DNA of 64,000 bases from Kineosporia babensis. Lineage in GTDB: Bacteria; Actinomycetota; Actinomycetes; Actinomycetales; Kineosporiaceae. Location: assembly GCF_021129305.1 (NCBI RefSeq), contig NZ_JAJOMB010000002.1, positions 372,001 through 436,000 of the forward strand, written 5' to 3'. The notes under the pieces are model-generated. The model did not search any database. It saw nothing but the letters and a program-made list of their open reading frames with translations, and was not told where the DNA came from. Below are positions 24,938-33,969 of the stretch, piece after piece; within the stretch, counting starts at the first letter, position 1, and every line of letters begins with the position of its first letter. The translations under genes were made by a program, and so were the position numbers.

Positions 24938-25681
24938 ATGAGCGCCGTCGAGATCTTCACTCTGAGCACCGAGGCCGGCACCCAGCACACGGTCCGGGTG
25001 AAGCGGCACCTGATCGGCTACTCGGTGCTCTGGGAGCGCGACGGCGCCGAGGTGCTGGACTCCTGGGACGCCGAAGAGGTGGGCATCTTCGGCGACGAGA
25101 AGTCCGGGGTGCTGCGGGTGCAGGTGCCCTCCGCATCGGATCCGGTTCAGGAGGTGGCGCTGTACCCCTTGGCCGGATCGGAGCTGAAGGCGCTCAAGGA
25201 GCAGGTGTACAAGGGCGAGCCCGGCGGCGGCCTGCAGTTCGGCGCGAGCGAGTTCGTGCTGGACGGCGACGACTCCAAGGACGAGAAGCTCATGGACGAG
25301 AACCCGCGGGCGTACGCCGCGAAGCGGGCCGGGAAAGCGTTCTTCGGCTGGTCCGGATCGATGCTGGCCGGCCTGGTGATGACCGGGCTGTTCCCGAAGG
25401 AACGGCTGATGGCGCTGCTGCCGGATCTGCCTGGCCTCCCGGTGCCGGACGTGTCGGTGGACGTGTCCAGCCCGGTCAGCCTGCCCGACCTGCCGAGCCT
25501 GCCGTTCAGCCTGCCCGACCTGCCGAGCCTGCCGGTCTGGGTGGCCCCGGTCGCCACCCTGCTGACCGCCGCCGTGCTGGCCGGCTGCGAGCTGTACCGG
25601 GTGCGGCACAAGCTGGCCCGCCGCCAGGCCGCGCTGCACCGGATCCAGGCCCAGGCCCCGACTCAGCCGCTGGCCGTGTGA
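24938..25681 (+). CDS. Unknown membrane protein with LPDLP repeats (first of tandem pair)
   Basis: 247 residues, preceded by ACAAGGAA. Residues 1-110 form a compact beta-rich domain (HTVRVKRHLIGYSVLWERDG; EVLDSWDAEEVGIFGDEKSG) with no family I recognise. A hydrophobic segment lies at about 133-150. A Pro/Leu-rich repeat region with two LPDLPSLP units and related PDVSVDVSSP leads into a second membrane helix and a basic tail. Together with the adjacent paralogue it forms a two-gene unit. The repeats may form a rigid periplasmic-side hairpin between the two helices. The function is unknown. Confidence 0.7.
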   Translation: MSAVEIFTLSTEAGTQHTVRVKRHLIGYSVLWERDGAEVLDSWDAEEVGIFGDEKSGVLRVQVPSASDPVQEVALYPLAGSELKALKEQVYKGEPGGGLQFGASEFVLDGDDSKDEKLMDENPRAYAAKRAGKAFFGWSGSMLAGLVMTGLFPKERLMALLPDLPGLPVPDVSVDVSSPVSLPDLPSLPFSLPDLPSLPVWVAPVATLLTAAVLAGCELYRVRHKLARRQAALHRIQAQAPTQPLAV

Positions 25682-25742
25682 GCAGCTCCCGTCCCCAAGC
25701 AGCAACCATCGCACCGCCCTTCGAGAGACAAGGAGATCCACC

Positions 25743-26489
25743 ATGAGCGCCGCCGAGATCTGGACCCTGACCACGGAAGCCGGTACCCAGCACACCGTCC
25801 GGGTGAAGCGGCACCTGATCGGTTACTCAGTGATCTGGGAGCGTGACGGCACGGAGGTGCTGGACTCCTGGGACGTGGACGAGGTGGGCGTCTTCGGCGA
25901 CGAGAAGTCCGGGGTGCTGCGAGTACAGGTGCCCTCCGCCGACGAACTGGTCCAGGAGGTGGCGCTGTACCCGTCGGCCGGGGCGGAGTTGAAGGCGCTC
26001 AAGGAGCAGGTGCTCAAGAGCGAGCCCGGCGGTGGCCTGCAGTTCGGGGCAGTCGAGTTCCGTCTGGACGGCGACGACCGGGACGACGAGGCGTTCATGG
26101 ACGAGTACCCGCGGGCCTACATCGCCCTCAAGACCGGGTACGAGTTCGTGGGCTGGACCGCAACCCTGCTGATCGGCCTGATGCTGGGCGGGGTGATCTC
26201 GACGGACTGGCTGCCGGACCTGCCCGATCTCCCCCGGCCCGACGTGTCGGTGAACATCTCCAACCCGATCAGCCTGCCGGACCTGCCGTTCGGCCTGCCG
26301 GATCTGCCGAGCCTGGCGGCCTGGCTGGCGCCGGTCGCCTGCGTGCTGTTCGCCACCGTGATGGCCGGCCTCGAACTGTCCCGGGCGCGCCGGAACGTGA
26401 CTCACCGTCGGGCCGCGCTGCGCCGGACCCAGCCCCGCAACCAGCCCCAGGACCGGCCCCAGGACCAGCCTCAGGATCTGACCGCCTGA
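25743..26489 (+). CDS. Unknown membrane protein with LPDLP repeats (second of tandem pair)
   Basis: 248 residues, preceded by ACAAGGAG. Closely similar to the gene at 24938 over the N-terminal beta domain and leader (both begin MSA-EI-TL and share GTQHTVRVKRHLIGYS). The membrane helices and LPDLP repeats are more diverged, and the C-terminus adds a QPQDRPQDQPQD tail. The 30 bases around the two ribosome-binding sites are also alike, showing the duplication included the leader. It ends 5 bases before the convergent activator gene. The function is unknown. Confidence 0.7.
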   Translation: MSAAEIWTLTTEAGTQHTVRVKRHLIGYSVIWERDGTEVLDSWDVDEVGVFGDEKSGVLRVQVPSADELVQEVALYPSAGAELKALKEQVLKSEPGGGLQFGAVEFRLDGDDRDDEAFMDEYPRAYIALKTGYEFVGWTATLLIGLMLGGVISTDWLPDLPDLPRPDVSVNISNPISLPDLPFGLPDLPSLAAWLAPVACVLFATVMAGLELSRARRNVTHRRAALRRTQPRNQPQDRPQDQPQDLTA

Positions 26490-26494
26490 GCAGC

Positions 26495-28315
26495 TCACAT
26501 CCCGCTGATCCCGTAGTCGCGGATCTTGCGGTAAATGGTGGCCCGGGACATCCCCAGCTCGGCGCAGGCCCGGGTCTTGTTGCCGCCGTGCGAACTCAGG
26601 CTGCGCACGATCGCATCCCGCTCCAGCGCCTCCAGCTGACTGAGCTGACGCCGGGTCGCCGAACGGGCCTCGGCCGGCAGGTCGGTGGCGTGCACGGTGC
26701 CCGAACGCCGCCGGTTGAGCAGCTCCAGCAGGACCGAGCGCAACTGGGCCACGTTGCCCGGCCAGGGAGCTCGGGTGAGCTGTTGCATGGCGTCGAACCC
26801 GAACCGGAGATTGTGACCCCGCCCCAGACCCGCCAGCAGACTCGGGACCAGCTCCGGCACGTCCTCACTGTGGTGTCGTAGCGAAGGAACGGCCACGGTG
26901 TGCGGAAAGTGCGGCAGCAGGTAAGCCGCGGTCTCGGTGTCCGGAGCCGGGCCGGAAGGTCCGGTGGAGAGAGTCAGCGCCACCCAGCAGCCGTCGGTCG
27001 ATCCTCCCAGCGCATGAGCCTGCAGCAGATCACCCAGGCCGATCAGCGCCTCGGCGCAGAGCCGCTCGGCGTGACGGATCAGCAGGGCCCCGTCCTCCTC
27101 CAGCTCCGCCGCCACTTCGTCGAGCCAGGCGTCCACCGCGGCCGGGGCCCGGGTGTCCTCCCCGTTCAGCACCCGTACGTGCCCGGCCGGATCATGCCGG
27201 GCCAGCACCGCTCGCAGCAGCGCCAGCTTGCCGGTGCCTGCCTCGCCGGACAGCACCAGCCACTCCCGGCTGCGATAGCAGGACTCCACCTCGGCCACGC
27301 ACCGCTGCCAGACTCCACTGCTGCCCACCAGCCCGGGCAGGGCGTTCTGGCGGGGCAGCAGCACGGCCGGCTCGGCCGTGGGCTGCTTGCTGAACCGCAC
27401 CTCGACCACCCCGCCGAGCTGCCCCCGGCGTCCGTTCACCGGGCGGTACTTCAGCCGGGCGACCAGGCCGCTGGGCAGATCGCAGATCAGCGTGACCGGC
27501 GCCGACTCGTCCCGCACGTCCGCCGCCCACTCCATCAGCGAGTGCTGATCAGCCGCCGACAACGTCCGTCGGGCCTGCTCGTTCATCATCACCACGTCGC
27601 CGTTCACCGCCAGCACCACCCCGTTGGTGCGCTGCGACGTCTTCAGGTACTCCCGGAACAGCGCCAGTTCGGTGAGCCCGGCGGTGTTCAGCAGGCCCCG
27701 CTCGATCCGCTCGGCGCAAGCCCCGGCCAGCGCCTGCATCATCGCCGTGGACTGCCCCGCCCAGGAGGTCAGGTCCAGGGCCCCGAGCACCGTGCCCTGC
27801 ACCGGGTGCTTGATCGGAACCCCGGCGCAGGCCAGCCGTTCCAGGTTCTCGGCGTAGTGCTCCGGGCCGTGCACCAGCACCGGACGCCCTTCGCTGAGTG
27901 CAGTGCCGATGCCGTTCGTGCCGACCCACTTCTCGGCGTAGCTGAAACCCGGTGCCAGATCGACCCGGTCGAGATAGCGGGCGATCGCGCTGTCGGAGTC
28001 CACCCGGTCCAGCACCACCCCCTGGGCATCGGTCAGCAGGATGCTCACCGGCTCGGACTGCAACTGCTCACCGAGCTGGCGCAGGATCGGTGCCGCGCAG
28101 GTGACCAGCGGCGAGTCGGTGTCCAGATCGGTCACGTAGGGCAGGTCGATCCGGTCGGCCTCCACCCCGCGCCGGTGCGAGCGCGACCACGACGCCAGGA
28201 TCGGCTCGCGCACGATGTCAGCCGAAACGTCCTGCTGGGTAAGGAAACGCTCCCTGGCGTCGGCGACCTGCCGCTGCCAGCCGTGATCCTGCCGCTCGCC
28301 CTGCACAGCACGCAT
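26495..28315 (-). CDS. GAF-AAA-Fis transcriptional activator of the propane monooxygenase cluster
   Basis: 606 residues from ATG at 28315. An N-terminal GAF-type sensory part ([15 protein letters not shown], typical of AcoR-like regulators) is followed by a reduced AAA region with a P-loop-like [11 protein letters not shown] and a C-terminal Fis helix-turn-helix ([20 protein letters not shown]). The GAFTGA loop that contacts sigma-54 is absent, which fits actinobacteria lacking sigma-54. Divergent from prmA, like MimR/PrmR-type activators of mycobacterial and Gordonia propane or alkane monooxygenases. It probably responds to propane, 2-propanol or acetone and acts at the palindrome at 28411. 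A longer upstream frame is possible but would run into the promoter. Confidence 0.85.
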   Translation of the reverse strand: MRAVQGERQDHGWQRQVADARERFLTQQDVSADIVREPILASWSRSHRRGVEADRIDLPYVTDLDTDSPLVTCAAPILRQLGEQLQSEPVSILLTDAQGVVLDRVDSDSAIARYLDRVDLAPGFSYAEKWVGTNGIGTALSEGRPVLVHGPEHYAENLERLACAGVPIKHPVQGTVLGALDLTSWAGQSTAMMQALAGACAERIERGLLNTAGLTELALFREYLKTSQRTNGVVLAVNGDVVMMNEQARRTLSAADQHSLMEWAADVRDESAPVTLICDLPSGLVARLKYRPVNGRRGQLGGVVEVRFSKQPTAEPAVLLPRQNALPGLVGSSGVWQRCVAEVESCYRSREWLVLSGEAGTGKLALLRAVLARHDPAGHVRVLNGEDTRAPAAVDAWLDEVAAELEEDGALLIRHAERLCAEALIGLGDLLQAHALGGSTDGCWVALTLSTGPSGPAPDTETAAYLLPHFPHTVAVPSLRHHSEDVPELVPSLLAGLGRGHNLRFGFDAMQQLTRAPWPGNVAQLRSVLLELLNRRRSGTVHATDLPAEARSATRRQLSQLEALERDAIVRSLSSHGGNKTRACAELGMSRATIYRKIRDYGISGM

Positions 28316-28410
28316 CCGCGCCCACCGCCCTTGTGGTCGCCAGCTGGTTGTTCCCGGCCTCTGCACACTAACCCGGCCGCCGCGGATTTGGCTCGCCCGA
28401 AGTGACGCCC

Positions 28411-28425
28411 GTCTCAGATTGAGAC
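28411..28425. promoter_or_regulatory. Candidate activator site GTCTCA-N3-TGAGAC in the prm promoter
   Basis: A perfect 6+3+6 palindrome in the 166-base divergent region, 57 bases before the prmA start and 96 before the activator start. The position suits both activation of prm and autoregulation by the Fis-type activator. Binding itself is inferred. Confidence 0.5.
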
Positions 28426-28481
28426 GCCCAACGGCCTCCTGCCGGGTTGTGATCGAACCCGACCCCGACTTGGGAGGCACA

Positions 28482-30131
28482 TTGAGCAGGCAGAGCCTCA
28501 GCAAGGCACACAAGAAGATCACCGAGCTCTCGTGGGAGCCGACCTTCGCCACCCCGGCGACCCGCTTCGGCACCGACTACACGTTCGAGAAGGCCCCGAA
28601 GAAGGACCCGCTCAAGCAGATCCTGCGCTCCTACTTCCCGATGGAGGAGGAGAAGGACAACCGGGTCTTCGGCGCGATGGACGGCGCGATCCGCGGCAAC
28701 ATGTTCCGCCAGGTCCAGCAGCGCTGGATGGAGTGGCAGAAGCTGTTCCTGTCGATCATCCCGTTCCCGGAGATCTCCGCGGCCCGGGCGATGCCGATGG
28801 CGATCGACGCGGTGCCCAACCCGGAGATCCACAACGGCCTGGCCGTGCAGATGATCGACGAGGTCCGGCACTCCACGATCCAGATGAACCTCAAACGGCT
28901 CTACATGAACCACTACATCGACCCGGCCGGGTTCGACATGAGCGAGAAGGCGTTCGCGAACAACTACGCGGGCACCATCGGCCGGCAGTTCGGCGAGGGT
29001 TTCATCACCGGTGACGCGATCACCGCGGCGAACATCTACCTCACCGTGGTCGCCGAGACCGCCTTCACCAACACCCTGTTCGTGGCGATGCCGTCGGAGG
29101 CCGCCGCCAACGGCGACTACCTGCTGCCCACCGTGTTCCACTCGGTGCAGTCGGACGAGTCCCGGCACATCAGCAACGGCTACTCGATCCTGCTGATGGC
29201 CCTGGCCGACGAGAGCAACCGCCAGCTCCTGGAACGCGACCTGCGCTACGCCTGGTGGAACAACCACTGCGTGGTGGACGCCGCGATCGGCACCTTCATC
29301 GAGTACGGCACCAAGGACCGGCGCAAGGACCGGGACTCCTACGCCGAGATGTGGCGCCGCTGGATCTACGACGACTACTACCGCAGCTACCTGATCCCGC
29401 TGGAGAAGTACGGCCTGAAGATCCCGCACGACCTGGTCGAGGAGGCCTGGAACCGGATCGTCAACAAGGGCTACGTGCACGAGGTGGCCCAGTTCTTCGC
29501 CACCGGCTGGCCGGTGAACTACTGGCGGATCGACCCGATGACCGACCAGGACTTCGAGTGGTTCGAGTCCAAGTACCCCGGCTGGTACAACAAGTACGGC
29601 GTCTGGTGGGAGAACTACAACCGGCTGCGCTACCCGGGCCGGAACAAGCCGATCGCCTTCGAGGACGTCGACTACCAGTACCCGCACCGCTGCTGGACCT
29701 GCATGGTGCCGTGCCTGATCCGGCCCGACATGGTCACCGAGAAGGTGGACGGGCAGTGGCGCACCTACTGCTCCGAGACCTGCGCGTGGACCGACATCAA
29801 GGCGTTCCGGCCGGAGTACGAAGGACGCCCGACCCCCAACATGGGACGCCTCACCGGTCACCGGGAGTGGGAGACCCTGCACCACAACCAGGACCTGGCC
29901 GACGTGATCAGCAGCCTGGGTTACGTCCGCGACGACGGGAAGACCCTGGTGCCGCAGCCGCACCTGGACCTGGACGACCCGAAGAAGCTGTGGACCCTGG
30001 ACGACGTGCGCGGCATCACCTTCCAGAGCCCGAACGTGCTGCTGAACGAGATGTCCGACGCCGAAAGGGAAGCCGCCGTGGCCGCCTACAAGGCCGGCGG
30101 CCCGGGCGGCCGGCCCGCTGCCGTGGCCTGA
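28482..30131 (+). CDS. prmA: Propane 2-monooxygenase hydroxylase, large subunit
   Basis: 549 residues. The start is taken as TTG at 28482 (GGGAGG four bases upstream) because known PrmA proteins begin [19 protein letters not shown]. Soluble di-iron monooxygenase alpha subunit: the two carboxylate-histidine motifs are IDEVRHS and SDESRHI, with further Glu in FPEIS and VAETAF. A Cys-rich C-terminal stretch ([17 protein letters not shown]) is typical of the family. With PrmC it forms the cytosolic hydroxylase that oxidises propane, mainly to 2-propanol, and possibly other small alkanes or phenol. First gene of the prm operon; a hairpin separates it from prmB. Confidence 0.96.
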   Translation: MSRQSLSKAHKKITELSWEPTFATPATRFGTDYTFEKAPKKDPLKQILRSYFPMEEEKDNRVFGAMDGAIRGNMFRQVQQRWMEWQKLFLSIIPFPEISAARAMPMAIDAVPNPEIHNGLAVQMIDEVRHSTIQMNLKRLYMNHYIDPAGFDMSEKAFANNYAGTIGRQFGEGFITGDAITAANIYLTVVAETAFTNTLFVAMPSEAAANGDYLLPTVFHSVQSDESRHISNGYSILLMALADESNRQLLERDLRYAWWNNHCVVDAAIGTFIEYGTKDRRKDRDSYAEMWRRWIYDDYYRSYLIPLEKYGLKIPHDLVEEAWNRIVNKGYVHEVAQFFATGWPVNYWRIDPMTDQDFEWFESKYPGWYNKYGVWWENYNRLRYPGRNKPIAFEDVDYQYPHRCWTCMVPCLIRPDMVTEKVDGQWRTYCSETCAWTDIKAFRPEYEGRPTPNMGRLTGHREWETLHHNQDLADVISSLGYVRDDGKTLVPQPHLDLDDPKKLWTLDDVRGITFQSPNVLLNEMSDAEREAAVAAYKAGGPGGRPAAVA

Positions 30132-30142
30132 CACCCCTGATC

Positions 30143-30184
30143 GGTCCGGTGGCGGCGGTCCTCAGCTTCGGCCGCCACCGGACC
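30143..30184 (+). other. Intercistronic hairpin between prmA and prmB
   Basis: A perfect 14-bp inverted repeat GGTCCGGTGGCGGC / GCCGCCACCGGACC with a 14-base loop fills most of the 73-base gap. As prmB follows with its own TAGGAG site, this is more likely a partial terminator or a 3' stabiliser that keeps hydroxylase message above reductase message than a full stop. Confidence 0.7.
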
Positions 30185-30204
30185 TTCTCACCTTAGGAGC
30201 TCAG

Positions 30205-31272
30205 ATGGGTGACAAGCACCGCGTCCACTTCGAGCCGGTCGACCTGGAGATGGAGGTCGACGAGGACGAGACCGTGCTGGACGCCGCCTTCCGGCAGGGC
30301 ATCTCGCTGATGCACGGCTGCCGGGAAGGTCAGTGCTCGGCCTGCAAGTCGTTCCTGCTGGACGGCGACGTGCAGATGGCCCGCTACTCCACCTTCGCGC
30401 TCGCCGACTACGAGAGCGAAGAGGGCTACGTGCTGCTGTGCAAGACCCACGCGTACAGCGACATCACGGTCGAGCTGATCAACTACGACGAGGAGGAACT
30501 GCACGACGCCGTCCCGATCCAGACCGTGCGTACCAGTATCGCCGCGATCACCCCGCTGACCGGGGACATCGTCTCCCTGAAGCTGAAACTCGGCGAGGGG
30601 GAACGGTTCGTGCACAAGGCCGGGCAGTATTCGGAGATCCGGCTGCCCGACAGCGATGTCAAGCGGTCGTTCTCGATGGCGACCACACCGTCCTCTGCGG
30701 AGGAGACCGGCGAGATCGAGTTCATCATCAAGAAGTACCCGGGCGGGCACTTCTCCGGACTGCTGGACTCCTCGCTCGCTCCTGGGGATCCGCTGCTGCT
30801 GACCGGGCCCTACGGATCCTGCACGCTCCGGGCCTCGGGTGAGGAGGACCGGCGGCGGGTGGTCTGCATCGCCGGGGGAGCCGGGATGGCCCCGATTCTC
30901 GCGCTGGTGCGCCGCCTGGCCGAGACCGGCACCGAGCGGCCGGTGGTCTTCTACTACGGCGCCAGAACAGCCGAGGACCTGTTCTACCTGCCGGAGATCA
31001 TCTCGCTCGGCCTGAAGATCAAGGACTTCCGCTTCGTCCCGGCGCTCTCGCACGTCACCGAGGCCGAATGGGAGACGCTCGGGGTCACCGGGGACTTCGG
31101 GCTGATCACGGACGTCGTGGACCGGTTGGAGCCGGACCTGACCGACACGGACTGTTACCTCTGTGGTCCACCACCCATGGTCGACGCCGCGATCGCCCTG
31201 CTGGAGAGCAAGGACGTCCCCACCGACCGGATCCACTTCGACAAGTTCACCACCAGTGTTTCTGAAAGCTGA
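30205..31272 (+). CDS. prmB: Propane monooxygenase reductase
   Basis: 355 residues. The N-terminal plant-type [2Fe-2S] ferredoxin domain has CREGQCSAC and a distal Cys in LLCKTH. An FAD-binding domain follows with RSFSMATTP, then an NAD-binding domain with GGAGMAPI and CGPPPMV near the end. It passes electrons from NADH through FAD and the iron-sulfur cluster to the PrmA di-iron site. It lies after the prmA hairpin and 11 bases before prmC. Confidence 0.95.
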   Translation: MGDKHRVHFEPVDLEMEVDEDETVLDAAFRQGISLMHGCREGQCSACKSFLLDGDVQMARYSTFALADYESEEGYVLLCKTHAYSDITVELINYDEEELHDAVPIQTVRTSIAAITPLTGDIVSLKLKLGEGERFVHKAGQYSEIRLPDSDVKRSFSMATTPSSAEETGEIEFIIKKYPGGHFSGLLDSSLAPGDPLLLTGPYGSCTLRASGEEDRRRVVCIAGGAGMAPILALVRRLAETGTERPVVFYYGARTAEDLFYLPEIISLGLKIKDFRFVPALSHVTEAEWETLGVTGDFGLITDVVDRLEPDLTDTDCYLCGPPPMVDAAIALLESKDVPTDRIHFDKFTTSVSES

Positions 31273-31283
31273 GGGGTTTCGAT

Positions 31284-32396
31284 ATGGCAGCACCTGTCAA
31301 AAAGCCCGACGCGGTACGCAGTTTCCCCAAGCCGGAGTTCACCGACGCCGAAGCCGGCGCGCTGGACTTCCCGAGCGCGAACAGCCGCTCGTACAACTAT
31401 TTCCAGCCGGCCAAGATGCGGGCCACCACCTACGAGGACGTGACCTTCGACGTCCAGCCCGACCCGGCCCGGCACCTCACCCAGGGCTGGATCTACGGAT
31501 TCGCCGACGGTGAGGGCGGTTACCCGCAGGACTGGACGGCGCTGAAGTCCAGCGACTGGCACCGGTTCCGCGATCCGAACCAGGAATGGGAACAGACGAT
31601 CTACCGCAACAACGCCAACGTGGTGCGGCAGATCCAGCAGAACCTGGCCAACGCCAAACTGGCCAAGGCCTACCAGAACTGGGCGCCGGGCTGGGTCCGG
31701 TTCGTCGAGCGCAACCTCGGCGCCTGGATGCACGCCGAGAACGGGATCGGTCTGCACGTGTTCGTCGCCTGCCAGCGCTCGGCCCCGACCAACATGATCA
31801 ACAACGCGATCGCGGTGAACAGCGCCCACAAGATGCGCTTCGCCCAGGACCTGGCGCTGTACAACCTGGACCTGAGTGAAGCCGACATCGGATTCGACGG
31901 CTCGGTGCACCGTTCGGTCTGGCACGAGGACCCGGCCTGGCAGGGCGTGCGGGAGAACGCCGAGCGGCTGACCGCGATCGGGGACTGGGCCGAGGCCCTG
32001 TTCGCCACCAACGTGGTGTACGAGACGCTGGTGGGTGGGCTGTTCCGCTCGCACCTGGTGATGCAGATCAGTGCCCGCAACGGCGACTACGTCACGCCCT
32101 CGCTGGTCGGTACCGGGGAGAACGACTTCTCCCGCGACCTGGCCTACACCCGTTCGCTGCTCAGCCTGCTGGTGCGCGACTCCGAGCACGGGGCCGCGAA
32201 TGTCGAGCTTCTGCAGACCTGGCTGTCCGAGTGGCTGCCGGTGAGTCTGCATGCTGCTCAGGAACTGCAGCCGATCTGGTCGCACCCGGCCGAGCGGGTG
32301 GTGCCGTTCGCCGACTCGTTCGCCGCTGCCAAGGACGACCTGCGTTCCGTGCTGGCCGATCTGGGAGTGCCCGAGCCGAAGGAGCTGTCCGCATGA
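31284..32396 (+). CDS. prmC: Propane 2-monooxygenase hydroxylase, small subunit
   Basis: 370 residues, helical, similar to the beta subunits of soluble di-iron monooxygenases (ferritin-like fold without the metal ligands). Recognised by position between reductase and coupling protein and by conserved segments such as [22 protein letters not shown] and [16 protein letters not shown], the second typical of PrmC/MimC. It supports the PrmA dimer. Its stop overlaps a 26-codon mini-ORF that leads to prmD. Confidence 0.93.
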   Translation: MAAPVKKPDAVRSFPKPEFTDAEAGALDFPSANSRSYNYFQPAKMRATTYEDVTFDVQPDPARHLTQGWIYGFADGEGGYPQDWTALKSSDWHRFRDPNQEWEQTIYRNNANVVRQIQQNLANAKLAKAYQNWAPGWVRFVERNLGAWMHAENGIGLHVFVACQRSAPTNMINNAIAVNSAHKMRFAQDLALYNLDLSEADIGFDGSVHRSVWHEDPAWQGVRENAERLTAIGDWAEALFATNVVYETLVGGLFRSHLVMQISARNGDYVTPSLVGTGENDFSRDLAYTRSLLSLLVRDSEHGAANVELLQTWLSEWLPVSLHAAQELQPIWSHPAERVVPFADSFAAAKDDLRSVLADLGVPEPKELSA

Positions 32397-32473
32397 GCGA
32401 GCGCAGCGAGTTCATCAAAGGGCGCAGGGCGACGCTCAGGCTGACGACGAGCGTCAGCGAGGAGGAAGCATGA
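32393..32473 (+). CDS. 26-codon mini-ORF bridging prmC and prmD
   Basis: ATG at 32393 overlaps the prmC stop and the mini-ORF's TGA overlaps the prmD start, both as ATGA. The peptide starts [10 protein letters not shown] and ends SVSEEEA. It is built on a repeat-like, hairpin-forming sequence, so it may be an inserted short element kept in frame to preserve translational coupling, rather than a gene for a functional peptide. MSERSE-type N-termini are, from memory, frequent in actinobacterial predictions. Confidence 0.35.
   Translation: MSERSEFIKGRRATLRLTTSVSEEEA
32431..32458 (+). repeat. Hairpin-forming element in the prmC-prmD junction
   Basis: Two alternative stems share this stretch: GCTGACG (32440-32446) with CGTCAGC (32452-32458) around a 5-base loop, and GACGCTC (32431-32437) with GAGCGTC (32449-32455). 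It ends just before the GAGGAAG ribosome-binding site of prmD, so folding could affect prmD initiation. Confidence 0.6.
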
Positions 32474-32817
32474 GCGACATGGTGTTCGGGCGGGACATCG
32501 GGTCCTCGAACAAGTGCGGCGTCACCCTGATGAACAACCAGAACGGGTACGTGGTCGCCGAGGTGATGCGGCGCAAGGACGGCGTGCAGATCGCCGAGTA
32601 CCCCTCGATGATCCGGGTCGACGGAGAACGGTTGCTGACCTTCGACTTCGAGGAGATCACCCAGGCCCTGGGCTCGGAGTTCGACCAGTCGGACTTCGAG
32701 GAGATCATGTCCACCCACTACGGCCGGATGGTCCATTTCGACGACCGGACCATGCTCTTCGCCAACCCCGAGGACGCCGCCGAGTACATCGATTTCGATC
32801 TGAAGGTCGTCGAGTAA
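32470..32817 (+). CDS. prmD: Propane monooxygenase coupling (effector) protein
   Basis: 115 residues from ATG at 32470, preceded by GAGGAAG. It matches the MmoB/DmpM effector family ([29 protein letters not shown]). It has no cofactor; it binds the hydroxylase and tunes oxygen activation and electron entry. Last of the four core prm genes. The gap of 87 bases to the amidohydrolase holds no strong hairpin. Confidence 0.94.
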   Translation: MSDMVFGRDIGSSNKCGVTLMNNQNGYVVAEVMRRKDGVQIAEYPSMIRVDGERLLTFDFEEITQALGSEFDQSDFEEIMSTHYGRMVHFDDRTMLFANPEDAAEYIDFDLKVVE

Positions 32818-32904
32818 GGGTTCTCTGGATACGGCCTCGGTCTCGTCCGTGCACAGTCGCGGGTGCATGGGCGGGACCGCTGGGTTCAAGCTGAGGAGAC
32901 TGGA

Positions 32905-33969
32905 ATGTACGAGAAAGACGGAGAGAAGTACTACATCGTCGACAGTCACATCCACTTCTGGGACGGTGGCGCGGCGAACCAGAAGAACAGATACGGAGCG
33001 GGTTTCACCGGCTGCTTCTACGACTACCAGAAGAACCTGAGCCCAGCCGAATGGGTCTGGGACCTGGAGAAGTTCGGGTCGTACACCGAGGACGACCTGA
33101 TGCACGACCTGTTCGAGGCCGGCTACGTGGACAAGGGCATCTTCCAGCCCACCTACCTGACCGACTTCTACACCAACGGCTTCAACACCACCGAGCGCAA
33201 CGGCGCCCTGGCCGAGAAGCACCCGGAGAAGCTGATCACCAACGGCGCCTGGGACCCGCGCGACGGGGAGGCCGGCCTGGACGCGCTGGAGGCCCTGCAC
33301 GAGCGCTGGCAGTTCAAGGGGGTGAAGCTGTACACGGCCGAGTGGAAGGGCGATTCCAAGGGCTGGAAGCTGACCGACCCCTGGTCCTACCGCTACCTGG
33401 AGAAGTGCGAACAGCTGGGCGTGAAGAACATTCACGTGCACAAGGGCCCGACGATCTACCCGCTGAACCGGGACGCGTTCGACGTGGCCGACGTGGACGA
33501 CGTGGCCACGGCCTTCCCCAACCTGAACTTCATCATCGAGCACGTGGGCCTGCCCCGGCTCGAGGACTTCTGCTGGATCGCCACCCAGGAGCCCAACGTC
33601 TACGGCGGGCTGGCCGTGGCGATGCCGTTCATCCACAGCCGGCCGCGCTACTTCGCCCAGATGATCGGGGAACTGCTGTACTGGCTGGACGAGAACCGGC
33701 TGACCTTCGCCAGCGACTATGCGATCTGGCAGCCCAAGTGGCTGGTCGAGATGTTCGTCGACTTCCAGATTCCGGAGGACATGCAGGGCGAGTACGGGGT
33801 TCTCACCACCGAGGTGAAGAAGAAGATCCTTGGCCTGAACGCCGCTCGGCTGTACGGTTTTGAGGTACCAGAGGACGCTCAGGTCAAGTCCCCGGGTCTG
33901 GTCACCGGGGAGTCCGGGCCGGCGGTGGGGTCTGCGCCGGTGGACGAGACCGCTCCGGTGACGGCGTGA
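32905..33969 (+). CDS. Amidohydrolase-2 family protein of the propane cluster
   Basis: 354 residues from ATG at 32905 (GAGGAGACTGGA upstream). TIM-barrel amidohydrolase: DSHIHFWD at the N-terminus gives the HxH metal pair, with further His in IHVHKGP and IEHVGLP and the late Asp in ASDYAIW. Homologues sit after prmABCD/mimABCD in other actinobacteria; their reaction is not settled, with decarboxylase-like or hydrolase activity proposed for the family. Its last bases overlap the next start (GTGA), so it is translated with the following gene. Confidence 0.88.
   Translation: MYEKDGEKYYIVDSHIHFWDGGAANQKNRYGAGFTGCFYDYQKNLSPAEWVWDLEKFGSYTEDDLMHDLFEAGYVDKGIFQPTYLTDFYTNGFNTTERNGALAEKHPEKLITNGAWDPRDGEAGLDALEALHERWQFKGVKLYTAEWKGDSKGWKLTDPWSYRYLEKCEQLGVKNIHVHKGPTIYPLNRDAFDVADVDDVATAFPNLNFIIEHVGLPRLEDFCWIATQEPNVYGGLAVAMPFIHSRPRYFAQMIGELLYWLDENRLTFASDYAIWQPKWLVEMFVDFQIPEDMQGEYGVLTTEVKKKILGLNAARLYGFEVPEDAQVKSPGLVTGESGPAVGSAPVDETAPVTA

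Noticed and set aside
26495-28481. Sigma-54 (-24/-12) promoter for prmA
   Set aside because: No convincing GG-N10-GC pair at suitable distance was identified and the activator lacks the GAFTGA loop.
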